DNA from: Rotaria sordida | Taxonomy: Eukaryota; Rotifera; Eurotatoria; Philodinida; Philodinidae | NCBI GenBank assembly: GCA_905250125.1 | Contig: CAJNOL010000006.1 | Location: 428,308 to 492,307, forward strand | Reading direction: 5' to 3' | Length of the DNA: 64,000 bases | In this document: piece after piece, positions 33,093 through 45,517 of the stretch | How positions within the stretch are numbered: position 1 is the stretch's first letter | How the letters are laid out: every line of letters starts with the position of its first letter | The notes under the pieces: generated by a model | The model's input: the letters and a program-made list of their open reading frames with translations, nothing else | Database searches by the model: none | What the model was told of the DNA's origin: nothing | Translations under genes and position numbers: made by a program

Positions 33093-36000
33093 ATGCCGGT
33101 TGCTCCATCAACAGCAGGGAAAGTGCCATCGCCGGCGGTAGGGCGTCGAACGTTGAGTGTCACTAAAGTGAGTCGATTAAAAAGAAAAATAAATCTGTAT
33201 AAATATCTTAGAATTTTCTTATTTGCTTGATTAAATCTACGTTTGTTTAAAAGGGAGGTTTAAAATCAAGTCGACCACAATCAACTCGTCCATCACAATC
33301 ATTACGTGTTTCCAATGTTAGTCAACAAACTAGTCCATTAGGACATACTAAAAAATCAACTAATGAAATGAATACTAGTTTTCTTACACCTCCACGTCCA
33401 CCAGATCCAAAATTATTTATTCAAGCTGGTACATCTGGTGTTCGACATCTTTTACCCATACATTTAACGGATAATGATTGTAATGGTGGTGTATTTTCTC
33501 GTTCAATATCTCGTTTACGTTCTCGTACACCAACAACAGATTTATGTAATAATATTGAAATGATTCGTAATGTTTGTATATCAATAAAAACATTACAACA
33601 TTTTGATGTAAGTCAAAATCAATTGAGTAATTTACCATTAGATATTAGTTTACTTACTGATTTGGAAACATTAAATTGTTCACATAATCAATTAACTGAT
33701 ATGGATGATATATTTGAACAATTACAGAATCTTAAAGAACTTGATTTATCATTTAATCTTTTTAAATATTTACCAAATGTTATTTATACATATAAATATT
33801 TAATAAGATTAAATTGTGAACATAATTTAATAACAACAATTGATAATGATTTAGTAAATTTAAAACATTTAAAATTTTTTGTTTTTGATCATAATCAATT
33901 AGAATCTATTGATACAATTGATTTTGGACAAATGAAAAAACTTGAATATATTCATATAGCACATAATCGATTAATTAAATTTCCACGTGGTCTTAATCAA
34001 TTACATCATTTAAAAAATGTTAATTTATCATACAATCGTTTAACATCATTTCCAATTGATCTATTACTTGTTAATACACTTGATGTACTTAATCTTAGTC
34101 ATAATTTAATAACAAAATTACCTCCTATGCCAGTTGCTTATACACGTGTATCAATGATTTTTTCAATTGATTTATCATTTAATCAATTAACAAAATTTTA
34201 TGATTATTTATTACTTATTGCACTTAAAGTTGATGTATCAAATAATAAAATACGTACGATATCAAATGATTTAGTTAAAAAATTAAATAATGATTTAATT
34301 TCAAGTCGAGAACTTAAAATAAATAATAATCCATTAATACAACCAGCTATTCCATCAGAAATGCTTAATGAAAATAGTTCAAATACAATGAATGTACTTC
34401 GAATGATAAGAAATTGTTTTGATGAACAACAAATTGATGCTAATGTTCGACAAGGTTTCAAAATATGCATAATTGGACCAAAAAAGAGTGGAAAAACATC
34501 ATTAGCAAATTGTCTAGAAGAATATATGCCTATAACCATTGATGAAAACGATGAAGGAACACAAGAAAGAATTGTTCATGGTTAGTAAGTTTTATGAAAC
34601 GAACTAATTTTTTTTGTTGAATTCACAAGTAACATGTACCAGCTACGAGACCAGGATCAAAAAGATTTGACCCCGTACATCTCTAGTACTGACGCACTAT
34701 GTGGAGGATATCCTTCTTCGAATGACTCTTTCGTTTGGATTCTGACAGAAGTCATGGTCTGTGCTTTAGGGAAAATTTCGCTTGCAGCTATAAAATATTT
34801 ACAATCTTTTATTAAAACAAACAAATAAAAAAATAAGACAATTCATTACTTTAGAATTTAATTTCGTTGTACCTGATCTTGAAAGATTTCTAATACGAGA
34901 AATTATATATTCAGTCCAAGCTGTTGATTTTGAACTGATATAATCTATTTTAACTATTTGCATCAGTAAATTGGTTGTTGTTTTTTTTTTACATACCCTA
35001 TTCCGTCCTCATTATCAAGTTTTCACGATTTGGTCCTTAGAAACACATTTCCGACTCAAAAACAATTTCATATTTAGAAATGTTTCTTTGTAAATTCTTG
35101 AATTCCAATTTAATCATTTTAAGAGTATTTTGGATTGTCTTAACAAGTGAGGCATTTTATATCATTTTTATAGTTCATCAATATCCACTTCGCTTAATAA
35201 CAATTAATGATCAATCAGCAACATTGAAACAACCTACACCGGCTCCATTGCCACCATCTTCAGCAACAAAAACAACGACATCTTCAAGTGCCAAAATTGT
35301 TGAATTACCTAAAATACAACTTCAACGTTTTGAAATGGATACACGCAAACGAAAAACTCCTTCGACTCAAATATCTAAACAACATGTATTAGTATCAAAT
35401 CAACCTCAATTACCACTTCCATCATCATCGACAGCACCTCCTCGACCTCCTGTACCAACAGAATTGATTAAAATTCTTCCAGTAACATTATTTGATTTTA
35501 ATGGATCATCTGATTATTATGAACATATATCACCATTTATTGATACAAGTGCTCTTCATCTTATTTGTATACATGCAGCTGATTTTCATCAAACAACCCC
35601 TTCATCTATTGAAGATATATTCAATAGTAAATTTGATATATCATCATCTAATACTATTATACAATTATTTCAATTATTACAACTTCTATGTGAAAAGGCA
35701 ACTAAAACACGTGCAATTATGATCTTACCTGTTGCTACATGTATTGATTTATATGATCAACGATCCAATGAAGATAAGTAAGTTTTATTTATTTGTTTTT
35801 ATCGAATACATATTATCTTTTTTTTTTTGTTTAGAATTAAAGTTTTAGAAAAAATTAATAATTTCTTTAAATTTTATCTTCAATATCGTACTGATCGAAT
35901 AAAACATGAAATGGATTCAATACATTCTCTTCATACAATATCATCCTCACTTTCAGATCGTCTTAAAACTTATACGTCTTTACTTAATATTAATATTCAA

Positions 36001-37625
36001 ATTGAATCATGTCAATCAATTAGTTCATTAACATTTCAAGGTATTGATGAACTTAATCGAACAATTCAACGATGTGTATTAACGCAAAAATCTATATTTC
36101 CATATGTTGATAGAATATTACCAACATTATGGGCTGAAACAAATCAATATATTGAATCTTTAGCTGAACTTTTACCTGTTCCATATCTTCTATGGGAAAA
36201 TTATACTGATCGTGTTATTAGTAAACATGGTCTTGCACATTTAATAAATGATATAACATTTTCATTACATGATGAAGGAAAAATTTTAGTTTTAAATGAA
36301 ATATTAACAACAGATCGTGTTGTTTTTCTTCGTCCATCATGGTTAACTGATCTTTTATATAATATATTTCGTCATGATATGTCAACAACATGTCTTGATT
36401 ATGAAAAAAATGAAATATTTTCATTAACTAATCTTTCTGAATCAAATTTTCAAACATATAAAAAAGAATTTCTTCAATATGGTCTTTTACATTCTGATCT
36501 TCTTCGTTCATTATGGTTTGGTTTATTACATAAAAAAGAACATTTTTATCATTTATGGTTAACAATAATGCGATTTTTATTAATAGCTTATCCAAAAATG
36601 AGTAAATCACAATTAAAACGTATTATTCATGTTCAAACACCTGATCCATTATTAAAAGGTGAAAAAAAATCAGATCGATTAATTGATATAAAACAAAATC
36701 CTGATGTTCGAGAGGAAATTAAATTTGATTATGCTATTGTACCTTATTATTTACCATTAATTAATCAAAATGAACAACAAGATGAAATGAAACTTTTTAA
36801 TAATGGTTTAAAAACTATTATTACTGTTCGTTATACAAGTCAATCATTACCACTTGGAGTTTTTCATCGATTTTCTGTTTCAGCGATATTAAGATTGAAT
36901 ATAATTTATAAAAAACATTGGAATAATTTTATTTTAGGTGAACATGAAGAAAAAGATGTAAGGTATGCAAAAATAAAAAAACAAATATTTATTCTTTATG
37001 AAAAATTTGAATTTAACTATATTATAAATTAGATTTCTTATGGAAACAGATCATCGTACATATATTATATGTCATTGTGGTACTAATATTGTTGAACAAT
37101 CATTAGAAGAAATTTGGAATGTACTTATGCCTATACTTAATCATTTTGAAGCAATGTTAACAAATTTAGCTCCAAGTAAGTTTATATTTTATATAAAAAA
37201 AAAGTTAAATTTTCTTTTTTTTATATAGATAATCTATTTGATCGTTCTGTTCAATGTCCACATTGCAAAGAATTTTCATTTATGGTAATCATTATATAAT
37301 TCGATGTTTTGAAATCATTGAATTCTTCTAGGGTGAATGGACAACACCCAAAGAATTACAATGTATAAAAATGAAAGCATGTCTATTATGTGGTGAAAAT
37401 GTAGATACAGCTCGCCTTGTACAACCTAATGAAAGTAAACGTCGAAGTAAGTTGTTATTTAACATAAAATTATTATTTAATAAAATGTTTTGTTTTTTTT
37501 TTGTTTTAGGTGAAGAACTTTTGAGACGAATTCGTGAACGACATGCAAAAAATACCAACAAAGCGTCAGATGATGTACAACAAACAACATCAACTACTAC
37601 ACATTTATTAGTAACACCGGTGTGA
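33093..37625 (+). CDS. ROCO-family LRR-ROC-COR GTPase without kinase domain (MFHAS1-like)
   Basis: Eight exons: 33093-33167, 33254-34580, 35174-35777, 35835-36962, 37033-37175, 37229-37284, 37332-37446 and 37510-37625; 1187 aa, all phases agree. Residues about 140-385 are leucine-rich repeats with the LxxLxxLxLSxNxL pattern. A P-loop GPKKSGKTS starts at Gly433, followed by a long Pro/Ser/Thr-rich insert, a G3-like DFNGSSDYY, a degenerate G4 (ATCIDLYD) and a COR domain in exon 4 (LPVPYLLWENYTDRV, LVLNEILTTDRVVFLRPSW). No kinase domain follows. The C-terminus instead has CPHC and CLLC pairs that could bind zinc. ROC-COR proteins are cytosolic GTP-regulated dimers. MFHAS1 is the nearest type I can name, but a separate ROCO class is possible. 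An in-frame ATG at 33039 would add 18 residues. Confidence 0.83.
34581..35173. other. ROCO intron 2 (593 nt)
   Basis: Placed between a donor at 34581 (GTTAGT) and an acceptor ending at 35173, chosen because the phase (1) agrees and the GTPase domain resumes there. An open frame at 34634-34828 has no recognisable family. The intron is about ten times the local norm, but no inverted repeat was found in it. Confidence 0.55.
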
Positions 37626-38272
37626 TATCTCTTCGATCTTTTTTTTTCCATAACTATTCGATCTTGCAATCAAAGTTTTTTATCTCTATCTGAACTACTC
37701 GGTGTGTTTATTGTACTTTTAGAATAAGGAATAAAAGAAAAAAGAAATGATTACGTGTATATATGGTCACTCTTTATATTATTAGTAGTCTCGTACTTTT
37801 CTTTCTTTCTTTCTCATTCGATATATATATATATACAATCATAATACATGCACTGGGTCAGTTATCGTCCATCATTTGTGCGGTTGAATGAATGGTTGGT
37901 TCGTTCATTCAATCTTTCATACGCAGAGTTTTTTTTTTCTTCTTTTTACGCATTGATGATGATGCTCGCCTTTCTTCTCTAGTCGACGCTAACGAAAAAG
38001 AAGTAAGAGAACAGAGAGTCATATCTGGTCATGAATGAACGCAATATCTCTACATTAGTAGACGTTCAACAGTCGTTGTAGTGTTGGTGGGAAGAGAAAA
38101 AAAACTTTTGTGTCTATACATTACGCGAATAGAAAGAGAGCAAGAAATCAATCTTTATACTACGAAACCTCATGCCGCGTAATCAAAACTAGTGTGAACA
38201 TTAAACACTCTTCACTCATACAAATACAGCAAGCCTCTGTTTATCGTGAATAAAAACAAAAAAAAGTGAACA
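37626..38272. other. Intergenic region between ROCO and laminin gamma
   Basis: Contains the ROCO 3' end (AATAAA-like AATAAAAG near 37730), a short (TA)n run at about 37821-37834 and T/C-rich tracts. It should include the laminin promoter and leader. No coding frame is supported. Confidence 0.45.
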
Positions 38273-41200
38273 ATGACAGTGTATGGTATTTATACAATAA
38301 ACACTAAAGTATTATTCATATGTTTAATTATACTCGGTGAATTTTCGAATTTATCATTACAAAAAAGTGGATCCAGTTCTAAAACAGCAATAACTCGTTC
38401 ATCTTCAAAAAAATCTACAACAAAAAAAAAACCAAATGATGTATTAATTCCTCCTCCTTCTCCTGTTGCTGTTGAAGAACAAACATGTTATAATAAATCA
38501 AGTGGTGCTGCTATTCGTTGTCTACCTGAATTTGTTAATGCAGCATTTCGTCGGCCAGTTGTATCATCAAATACTTGTGGTGAACGTTGGAAAACTGATT
38601 CAACGAATATTGGTACTGAATATTGTATTCAAACAGGTCCACCACATAGTGCAATATCGGGAGATTATTTATCGGGTAATGAACAAAAAAATTGTTTAGT
38701 ATGTGATAGTCGTGATTCATCACGAGCTCATCCACCAAGTTATATGACTGATTTTAATCAACGAGAAAATCTTACGTGGTGGCAAAGTGAAACAATGCTC
38801 GAAGGAATAAATTATCCAAATACAATCAATTTAACTCTTAATCTTGGTAAGAATTTTTTTCATGATAAAAATATTTTTCTTATAAAAAATTCTTTTTTTT
38901 TTTTAGGAAAAACATATGATGTGACTTATATCAAATTAACATTTCAATCACCTAAACCTGAAAGTTTTGTTATTTATAAACGTACACATGAAAATACTTC
39001 TTGGGTACCATATCAATATTATAGTGCATCATGTGTGCTAACATTTGGATTATCACCAAAAAAATATCCAGATTTTGATACAGAAGCTATTTGTTCAGAA
39101 GATTTTAGTGATTTAACACCATTACATGGATCTGAAGTAGCATTTGGTACACTTGATTGGCGACCAGGTGCAGTGACATTTGAAATGCGTAATGATCTTC
39201 AAGTAAGAATGATTAATATATTCAATAAAATGTTGTTCTTAATTGAAAAGAAAATTTTTTTTTCTAGGATTGGGTAACAGCATCTGAAATTCGTATACAA
39301 CTTGTTCGAATGAATACATTTGGAGATGAAATGTTTGGTCAACCAGCTGTACTTCGAACATATTTCTATGCTATTTCAGATTTAGCTGTTGGTGGACGGT
39401 AAGAGAAATAAAAATCTATCTATATATTTTTTTGTTCATTAAGTATATCTTTCTTTTTTTTTTTGTTTATAGTTGTCATTGTAATGGTCATGCAAATAAA
39501 TGTACAAAACAAGGTGGTAATCATAAAAATGAAACTCGATGTGAATGTGAACATAATACAATTGGTCGAGATTGTGATATGTGTCATCCAGCTTATAATG
39601 ATGCCCCATGGCAACCAGCAGGAGTTACTGATGCACATCCATGCAAAGGTTTGTTTGATTTTTTCGTTTTTTTTTTTGTTTATGATTTTTAGTTTATTGA
39701 ATTTAGCTTGTGTTTGTAATGGTTTTGCTAAAAATTGTACATTCAGTCGAGAACTTTATGAACATACAGGTCATGGTAGTGTTTGTATTGATTGTGCTGG
39801 TAATCGTGGTGGACCTAATTGTGAACGATGTAAATTAGGTTTCTATCGATTACCAGAAAATGAAGGTGAATGCTTGTCATGTGGTTGTGATCCTATTGGT
39901 AAGTGTTGTTTATAGTCTTATAAGATTAAATATTTATTATAAACAATGAAAATAGGGTCAGAAGATATTCAATGTGCAACCAATGGTCAATGTCGATGCA
40001 AACCGGGTGTAGTTGGTGATAAATGTGATCAATGTGCACCTTATCATTATAATTTTGGATTGAATGGTTGCACGTATGTAAATTTAATTCTCATTTGTTT
40101 TTCTTTTCTTGTTAGCTATTCATTATCACATTTATATAGTCGATGTTCTTGTTATGAACCTGGTTCTTTACAACCACTTCAGTGTAATGCTAAAACAGGT
40201 CAATGTAATTGTAAAACATTTGCTGAAGGACAAAATTGTGACAAGTAATAATTATTTTATTTATTATATTAATGGATGATCGAAAAGTTTTTAGACAAGA
40301 TGTTTATTCACTTTTGACCTGCTAGAAAGTATCAAAAGTTATGAGTTAAGACCAAAATTTTTGTCTCATGAGGAATGATTCTCAAGTGTGACTCACCAAT
40401 CAAACTGGTATTTTGCTTATAAGTTGGTCCCGATGAGACTAGTAGAAGCTTATAAGGATTTGTATCCATGCACTGTCCTTTCCAGTTTATTACAATGTTA
40501 CTGAATTTTTAATCTCTGATAAGGTATTTGTGAAAAAATCGAATTACGAAATTTGAACCTGAAATTTCGTCCATAGGTAAATCTCGTGGATAGTAAAATC
40601 TGCGAAAGATCTCAGCTCAAAAGTATTTATTGTTCTTAAGATATCGAATGTTGAAAATACTAGGTTTTCTTACTTTTACTTCCCATGCATAATTAGTTTT
40701 TGGATATTCAATATTTCGAGAAGAACATATTATTTTGTAGTGGAATTTTCCGGACATTCTACAGAGATTAAGAATTCATTGACATTATAATAACCTGGGA
40801 AGAATCATGCATAGGGACAAACCCTTATAACCTTGTACTAGTGTCAATCGGAGTCTAGTTATAGGCAAAATATCAGTTCGATTGGCAAGTCTTCTTACTT
40901 GGAGACGTGTTCTTATGAGACAAAAATTCTAAACTTATAACTTTTAATACTTTCGAATGGGTTAAAAGTAAAGAAAAATTTGGTCTAAAAATTTTTCAAT
41001 CACTCATTATATTCTTATCTTTTATGAATAGATGTCGACCAGGTTTCTTCAATTTGGATCCAATGAATCCGGATGGTTGTACAAAATGTTTTTGTTATGG
41101 TCATGCTTCGACATGTCAATCAGCACCGAATTATTATTATAATCCAATAAAGTCTTCTTTTACTAAAGGTATTAACGTGCAAATTTTCAAGCTTTGAAAG

Positions 41201-44200
41201 ATTTAATAGAAAAAAAATAAAATAAAATTTTCTCTTAGGTGTTGACGGATGGCGAGCAGTAAATCAAACAGGACATGAAGTACATGTTTATAGTGATACT
41301 GGTAGTTATATTTATGTTCAAGCATTACCTGGTCAAGATCTAACATTTGAAGCATCACGTAAGGATTTATTTTTTATAGTTAATATATATATAATTGTGA
41401 GGTTCTTTTTAGCTCGTTATTTGGGTGATCGTACTTTATCTTATAATCAATTTTTAACATTTATATTAATTTTACGTGCACCAGCTAATGTCAATCGTAT
41501 GTATACACATGCTGATGTAGCTATTGAAGGTGCTAATGGAGTAAAAGTTGGTGTTGTTATTTATGGAGGTGTACCACAAACAATTCCATCTGAAGAACCT
41601 TTAACATTTCGATTTAGGTAAAAACAAATTCTAACAATGTTATATCTATGATTTTCTTTTTGTTTGTTTGTTTGTCATTTTATTAAGATTAAATGAACAA
41701 TCATGGTCACCAACATTATCTTTTCTTGAATTTATGCGTTTATTATCAAATATAACAGCTATTCGTATTCATGCAACATTTGGTGTTGATAATGCTGTTA
41801 GTTTTCTTGGTGAAATAACTCTTGGACATTCTACACCTTCAACTGGCCTTTTTCCAATTGGTAATATTGAAACTTGTTCACCATGTCCTCAAGGTTATTA
41901 TGGAGAACGTTGTGAATATTGTGCATTTGGTTATCGTCGACAACCATCATTTGGTGGTCCATTTGCTAATTGTGTACCATGCCATTGTCATAATCATTCA
42001 TTATCATGTGATGTTGAAACAGGCAAATGTGCATGTCAACATCATACAACAGGTGATAATTGTGAACGTTGTTTACCAGGATATTATGGTCAAGCACATC
42101 AAGGTACACCTGATGATTGTCAAAAATGTCCTTGTCCTACTGGTGTTTCATGTACACAATTGCAATTACCACAAGGACATGTTGTTTGTCTGAATTGTCC
42201 AGCTGGATATACAGGTAAATATTGATATAATAGAATTAATTTAATTTTTCTTCATAAATTAATTTATTGAAGGTGATCGATGTGAATATTGTGATGATGG
42301 ATATTTTGGTGATCCAGAAGGTCTTATAACTGGTGTAAGAAGACCTTGTGAATTATGTAGTTGTAGTGGAAATATTGATCCAAATACAATAGGCAATTGT
42401 AATACGTAAGTTTTGTTGTACGTGTTTTTTATTTTTATAATTGTATTTCATTTATCTTATAGAACAACTGGACATTGTTTGCGTTGTACACGTAATACAT
42501 ATGGTGTTTATTGTGAAAAATGTTTACCTGGTCATTGGGGTGATGCATTACTTGATATAAAATGTCATGGTAAATCAAATCTTTTTTTTTGTTGTTATAG
42601 AATATGAATTAATATTAAATTTTATTTGATATATATATATATATATATAGCTTGTAATTGTCATCCAAAAGGAACTCAACGTCATAGTGATAATTCTCTT
42701 CTTCAATGTAATTTACAAACAGGTCAATGTTCATGTAAATCAAATGTACAAGGACGTCAATGTGATAGATGTGAAAATGGTTATTGGAATATTAATTCAG
42801 ATCGAGGTAAATTTTGTTTAAAATTAATTGAAACTAATGTTTTCTTTTTTTTTTTTTGTTCAATAGGATGTGAAACTTGCAAATGTAATCCAATTGGAGC
42901 ATATAATATTTCATGTTCTGTTAATAGTGGTCAATGTTTTTGTAAACCAGGTGTAACTGGTCAAAATTGTGATCGTTGTTTACCTAATCATTATGGATTT
43001 TCAATTGAAGGATGTTTTCGTAAATGAATAAATTAACATTGTTTTCTTTGTTATTAAGATTTAATTTTAGCATGTAATTGTGATCAATATGGTTCACTTG
43101 ATGTACAATGTGATATTATTACTGGTCAATGTCCTTGTAAAGAAAATTTTATGGGACAAATGTGTGATTTATGTGAAGAAAATAAATATCGAGATGGTTT
43201 TGAATGTCCAAGTATGAGAATAAAATTGAAGTTTTTCTTTTTTTTTTAAACTTTTTTCTTTTCATTAAATTTAGCTTGTCCATCATGTTATCGAGAAGTA
43301 CAAAAACGTGTTAATCGTTATCGACGAGATCTTAATCTACTTCAAAATGCTATTTTAACATTAAATTCATCACAAACACTTAATTCATTACGTGAAGATA
43401 AAAAATTAACAAGTGAACTTGATGCATTAGCTAATAATTTAAATAATCTTAAAGCTGATTTACAAAGTAAAGATCAATATTGATTATAGTTTTTTTTTTA
43501 AAATAATATTATTATATTTATTTAGGAGTAGGACTTGTCTTTCAAAATACATCTGATTATGATCAACAAGATGCACAATTTAGATTAAATGTAACTGAAT
43601 TTGAAGCGCGTTATCGTAAATTAGAACGAGAATTACCAGAATTTATTGCACAAAATGATCGTATTCGAGATATTCTTCAAAAATCTAATGGAACTATTCT
43701 AACTGATACAACATACCAATTAAGTATGATAATAATTCTTTGATTTTTATTTTATTTTATCTTTTTTTACAATCATATGATTTTAGCCCGAACTGAAAAA
43801 GTATTATCAACTATTGCTCCAATTAGTTATACAAATGATAATAAACATGAATCTGCTATTAACAAAACTGTAATTATGCAAATACGTATTAATAATCTTC
43901 ATGAAACATTAAAAACATTACAAAAATCTTATGATGATGCTTTAAATCAAAGTCATTTAGCTGAAGTTTTACTCAATACAAAATTAGGTAATTCGGAAGC
44001 ATTAGTTCGTGATCAATTAGAAAATAATATGAAACAAAGGTTTGTTAAAAATTTCTGTTAAGAAAAACATAATAATAATAATAATAATCAAACATTTATA
44101 TATATATATATACAGATTAACATCACTTGATCTTCGTCGTCAAAAACTTGTAGAACAATCATTAAATCTTCTTCGTCGTGTTGAAGAAATGAAAATTGCA

Positions 44201-45517
44201 ACAGCTGAATGGAAATCTAATTTAACTAATTTATCTGTTGGTCAATCAGGTCTTACACTTGATTTATCAAATGAACTTCGAGAACGTGTTACAAAAATTT
44301 CTCAGGATGTTAAGAAATTTGATGATGATATGAAAATATTTGTGAAACAAATGTATGAATTACAAGGTATGTCAAAAAATTTTGATCGAGAAATGAAAGC
44401 TCTTCAATTATCTGTACCAGATACTACTCGAGTATGTCATACAAATCTTACTATAAGATTTCTATGATTTGGTTTTTTTCTTTTGTTTTTGTTTTCTTTA
44501 ATTAGGAAACTCAAGATTTGTTTGCTAAAGTTGATCAAACTGAAAATAAAGCTCGAGAAGCTATTGAAAAATCAACAATGATTGAACGAGATGTACAAAA
44601 AATTCGTGAAAATCTTCGTGGTTTGTAAAAATTATTCGATTTCAAAAATGAAAATTACCTTTTTTCTTCCTCATTCTATTTAGCATTTGTTCAAGATAAA
44701 GATACACAAAGTAGAGATGCTGAAAGACAATATAATCGCCTTGATACAATGCAAAATCGCACAAATGATATATCACGACAATATTGGATATTAAATGATC
44801 AATATCGTTTACTTAATAAAACAGTTTTTAATGCGATGGAAAATCATGAAAAACTTAAATTAGATCATGATAATAATGTAAGAAAATGATTTTATTTTTA
44901 TTTATAAAAATCTGTTTTTTTTTTCAAGAATATGATTCAAAATTCCAGTACAATTAAAGAACAAGTTGATGCGAAATTAATTCCATTAAAAACTAAAACA
45001 GATTCAATTAATAATCGATCATCAATTGCTCTTGATAATATAAAAGATATAAAATCTCAAGCTGATATTCATGTTCGTCGAATCGAAAAAGCTTCTGAAA
45101 TCGGTAAAAATTTAACAAATGAGATAAATTCTGCTCGTGATCAAGTTGGAAAATTACTTGAACAACTTAAATCATTACAATCATCATTAAGTATAAACAA
45201 AAACAAAAACAAACTTTCAATTATCTTAACAAAATTTTTTTTTCTTTTTAGATTATTCAACACAAATAAATATAACTCATTTAGATGAAGTTGAAGTTGA
45301 ATATCAAAAACTTTCATTAGATAACATCTTTAATGCTATTGATCAATTTCATTCAGGTGCTTATTTTGTTAAAAGTCAAAGTGATCAATTTATTCTTCTT
45401 CATGATCAACTTGATTATCAAGTTAATAATTTACTTGATATAGCACAATCATTACCAACAGGTTGTTTTAAAACTATATCGATTGAAAATAGTGATGCGA
45501 CGCCTGGAGAAAGATAA
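38273..45517 (+). CDS. LAMC1: Laminin subunit gamma (LAMC1-like)
   Basis: Twenty-four exons: 38273-38846, 38907-39202, 39268-39398, 39473-39648, 39707-39898, 39956-40073, 40140-40244, 41032-41168, 41239-41358, 41413-41617, 41688-42214, 42273-42405, 42463-42569, 42651-42806, 42867-43019, 43071-43211, 43275-43466, 43526-43723, 43787-44039, 44116-44431, 44506-44620, 44684-44877, 44929-45190 and 45252-45517; 1398 aa. After a signal peptide ([12 protein letters not shown]) comes the laminin N-terminal domain ([46 protein letters not shown]). EGF-like repeats, an L4 domain (exons 9-11), more EGF-like repeats and a coiled coil (exons 17-24) follow. [10 protein letters not shown] at residues 604-613 matches the nidogen-binding loop of gamma-1. 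The C-terminal [11 protein letters not shown] holds the inter-chain cysteine. It is a secreted basement-membrane heterotrimer subunit. Intron 7 contains a 736 bp palindromic element. Confidence 0.95.
40272..41007. mobile_element. 736 bp TA-flanked palindromic element in laminin intron 7
   Basis: The arms pair over nearly their whole length. The left end, ATGGATGATCGAAAAGTTTTTA, is inverted at the right as the complement of ATGAGTGATTGAAAAATTTTTA. AAAGTATCAAAAGTTATGAG pairs near 40940-40960. TTTTTGTCTCATGAGGAA pairs near 40910-40930. AATCTCTGATAAGG pairs near 40750-40775. TA lies just outside both ends (40270-40271 and 41008-41009). There is no transposase and no open frame. It is inserted in the middle of an otherwise normal short intron. 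Confidence 0.78.

Noticed and set aside
34634-34828. Open frame in ROCO intron 2 as an extra exon
   Set aside because: Including it breaks the phase-1 join and adds sequence unlike a ROC domain.
36218-36610. Minus-strand open frames opposite ROCO exon 4
   Set aside because: Antisense shadows of a well-supported COR domain exon.
41822-42193. 123-codon open frame overlapping laminin exon 11 in another frame
   Set aside because: Shadow of the EGF-like repeats; the Cys/Gly-rich frame is the real one.
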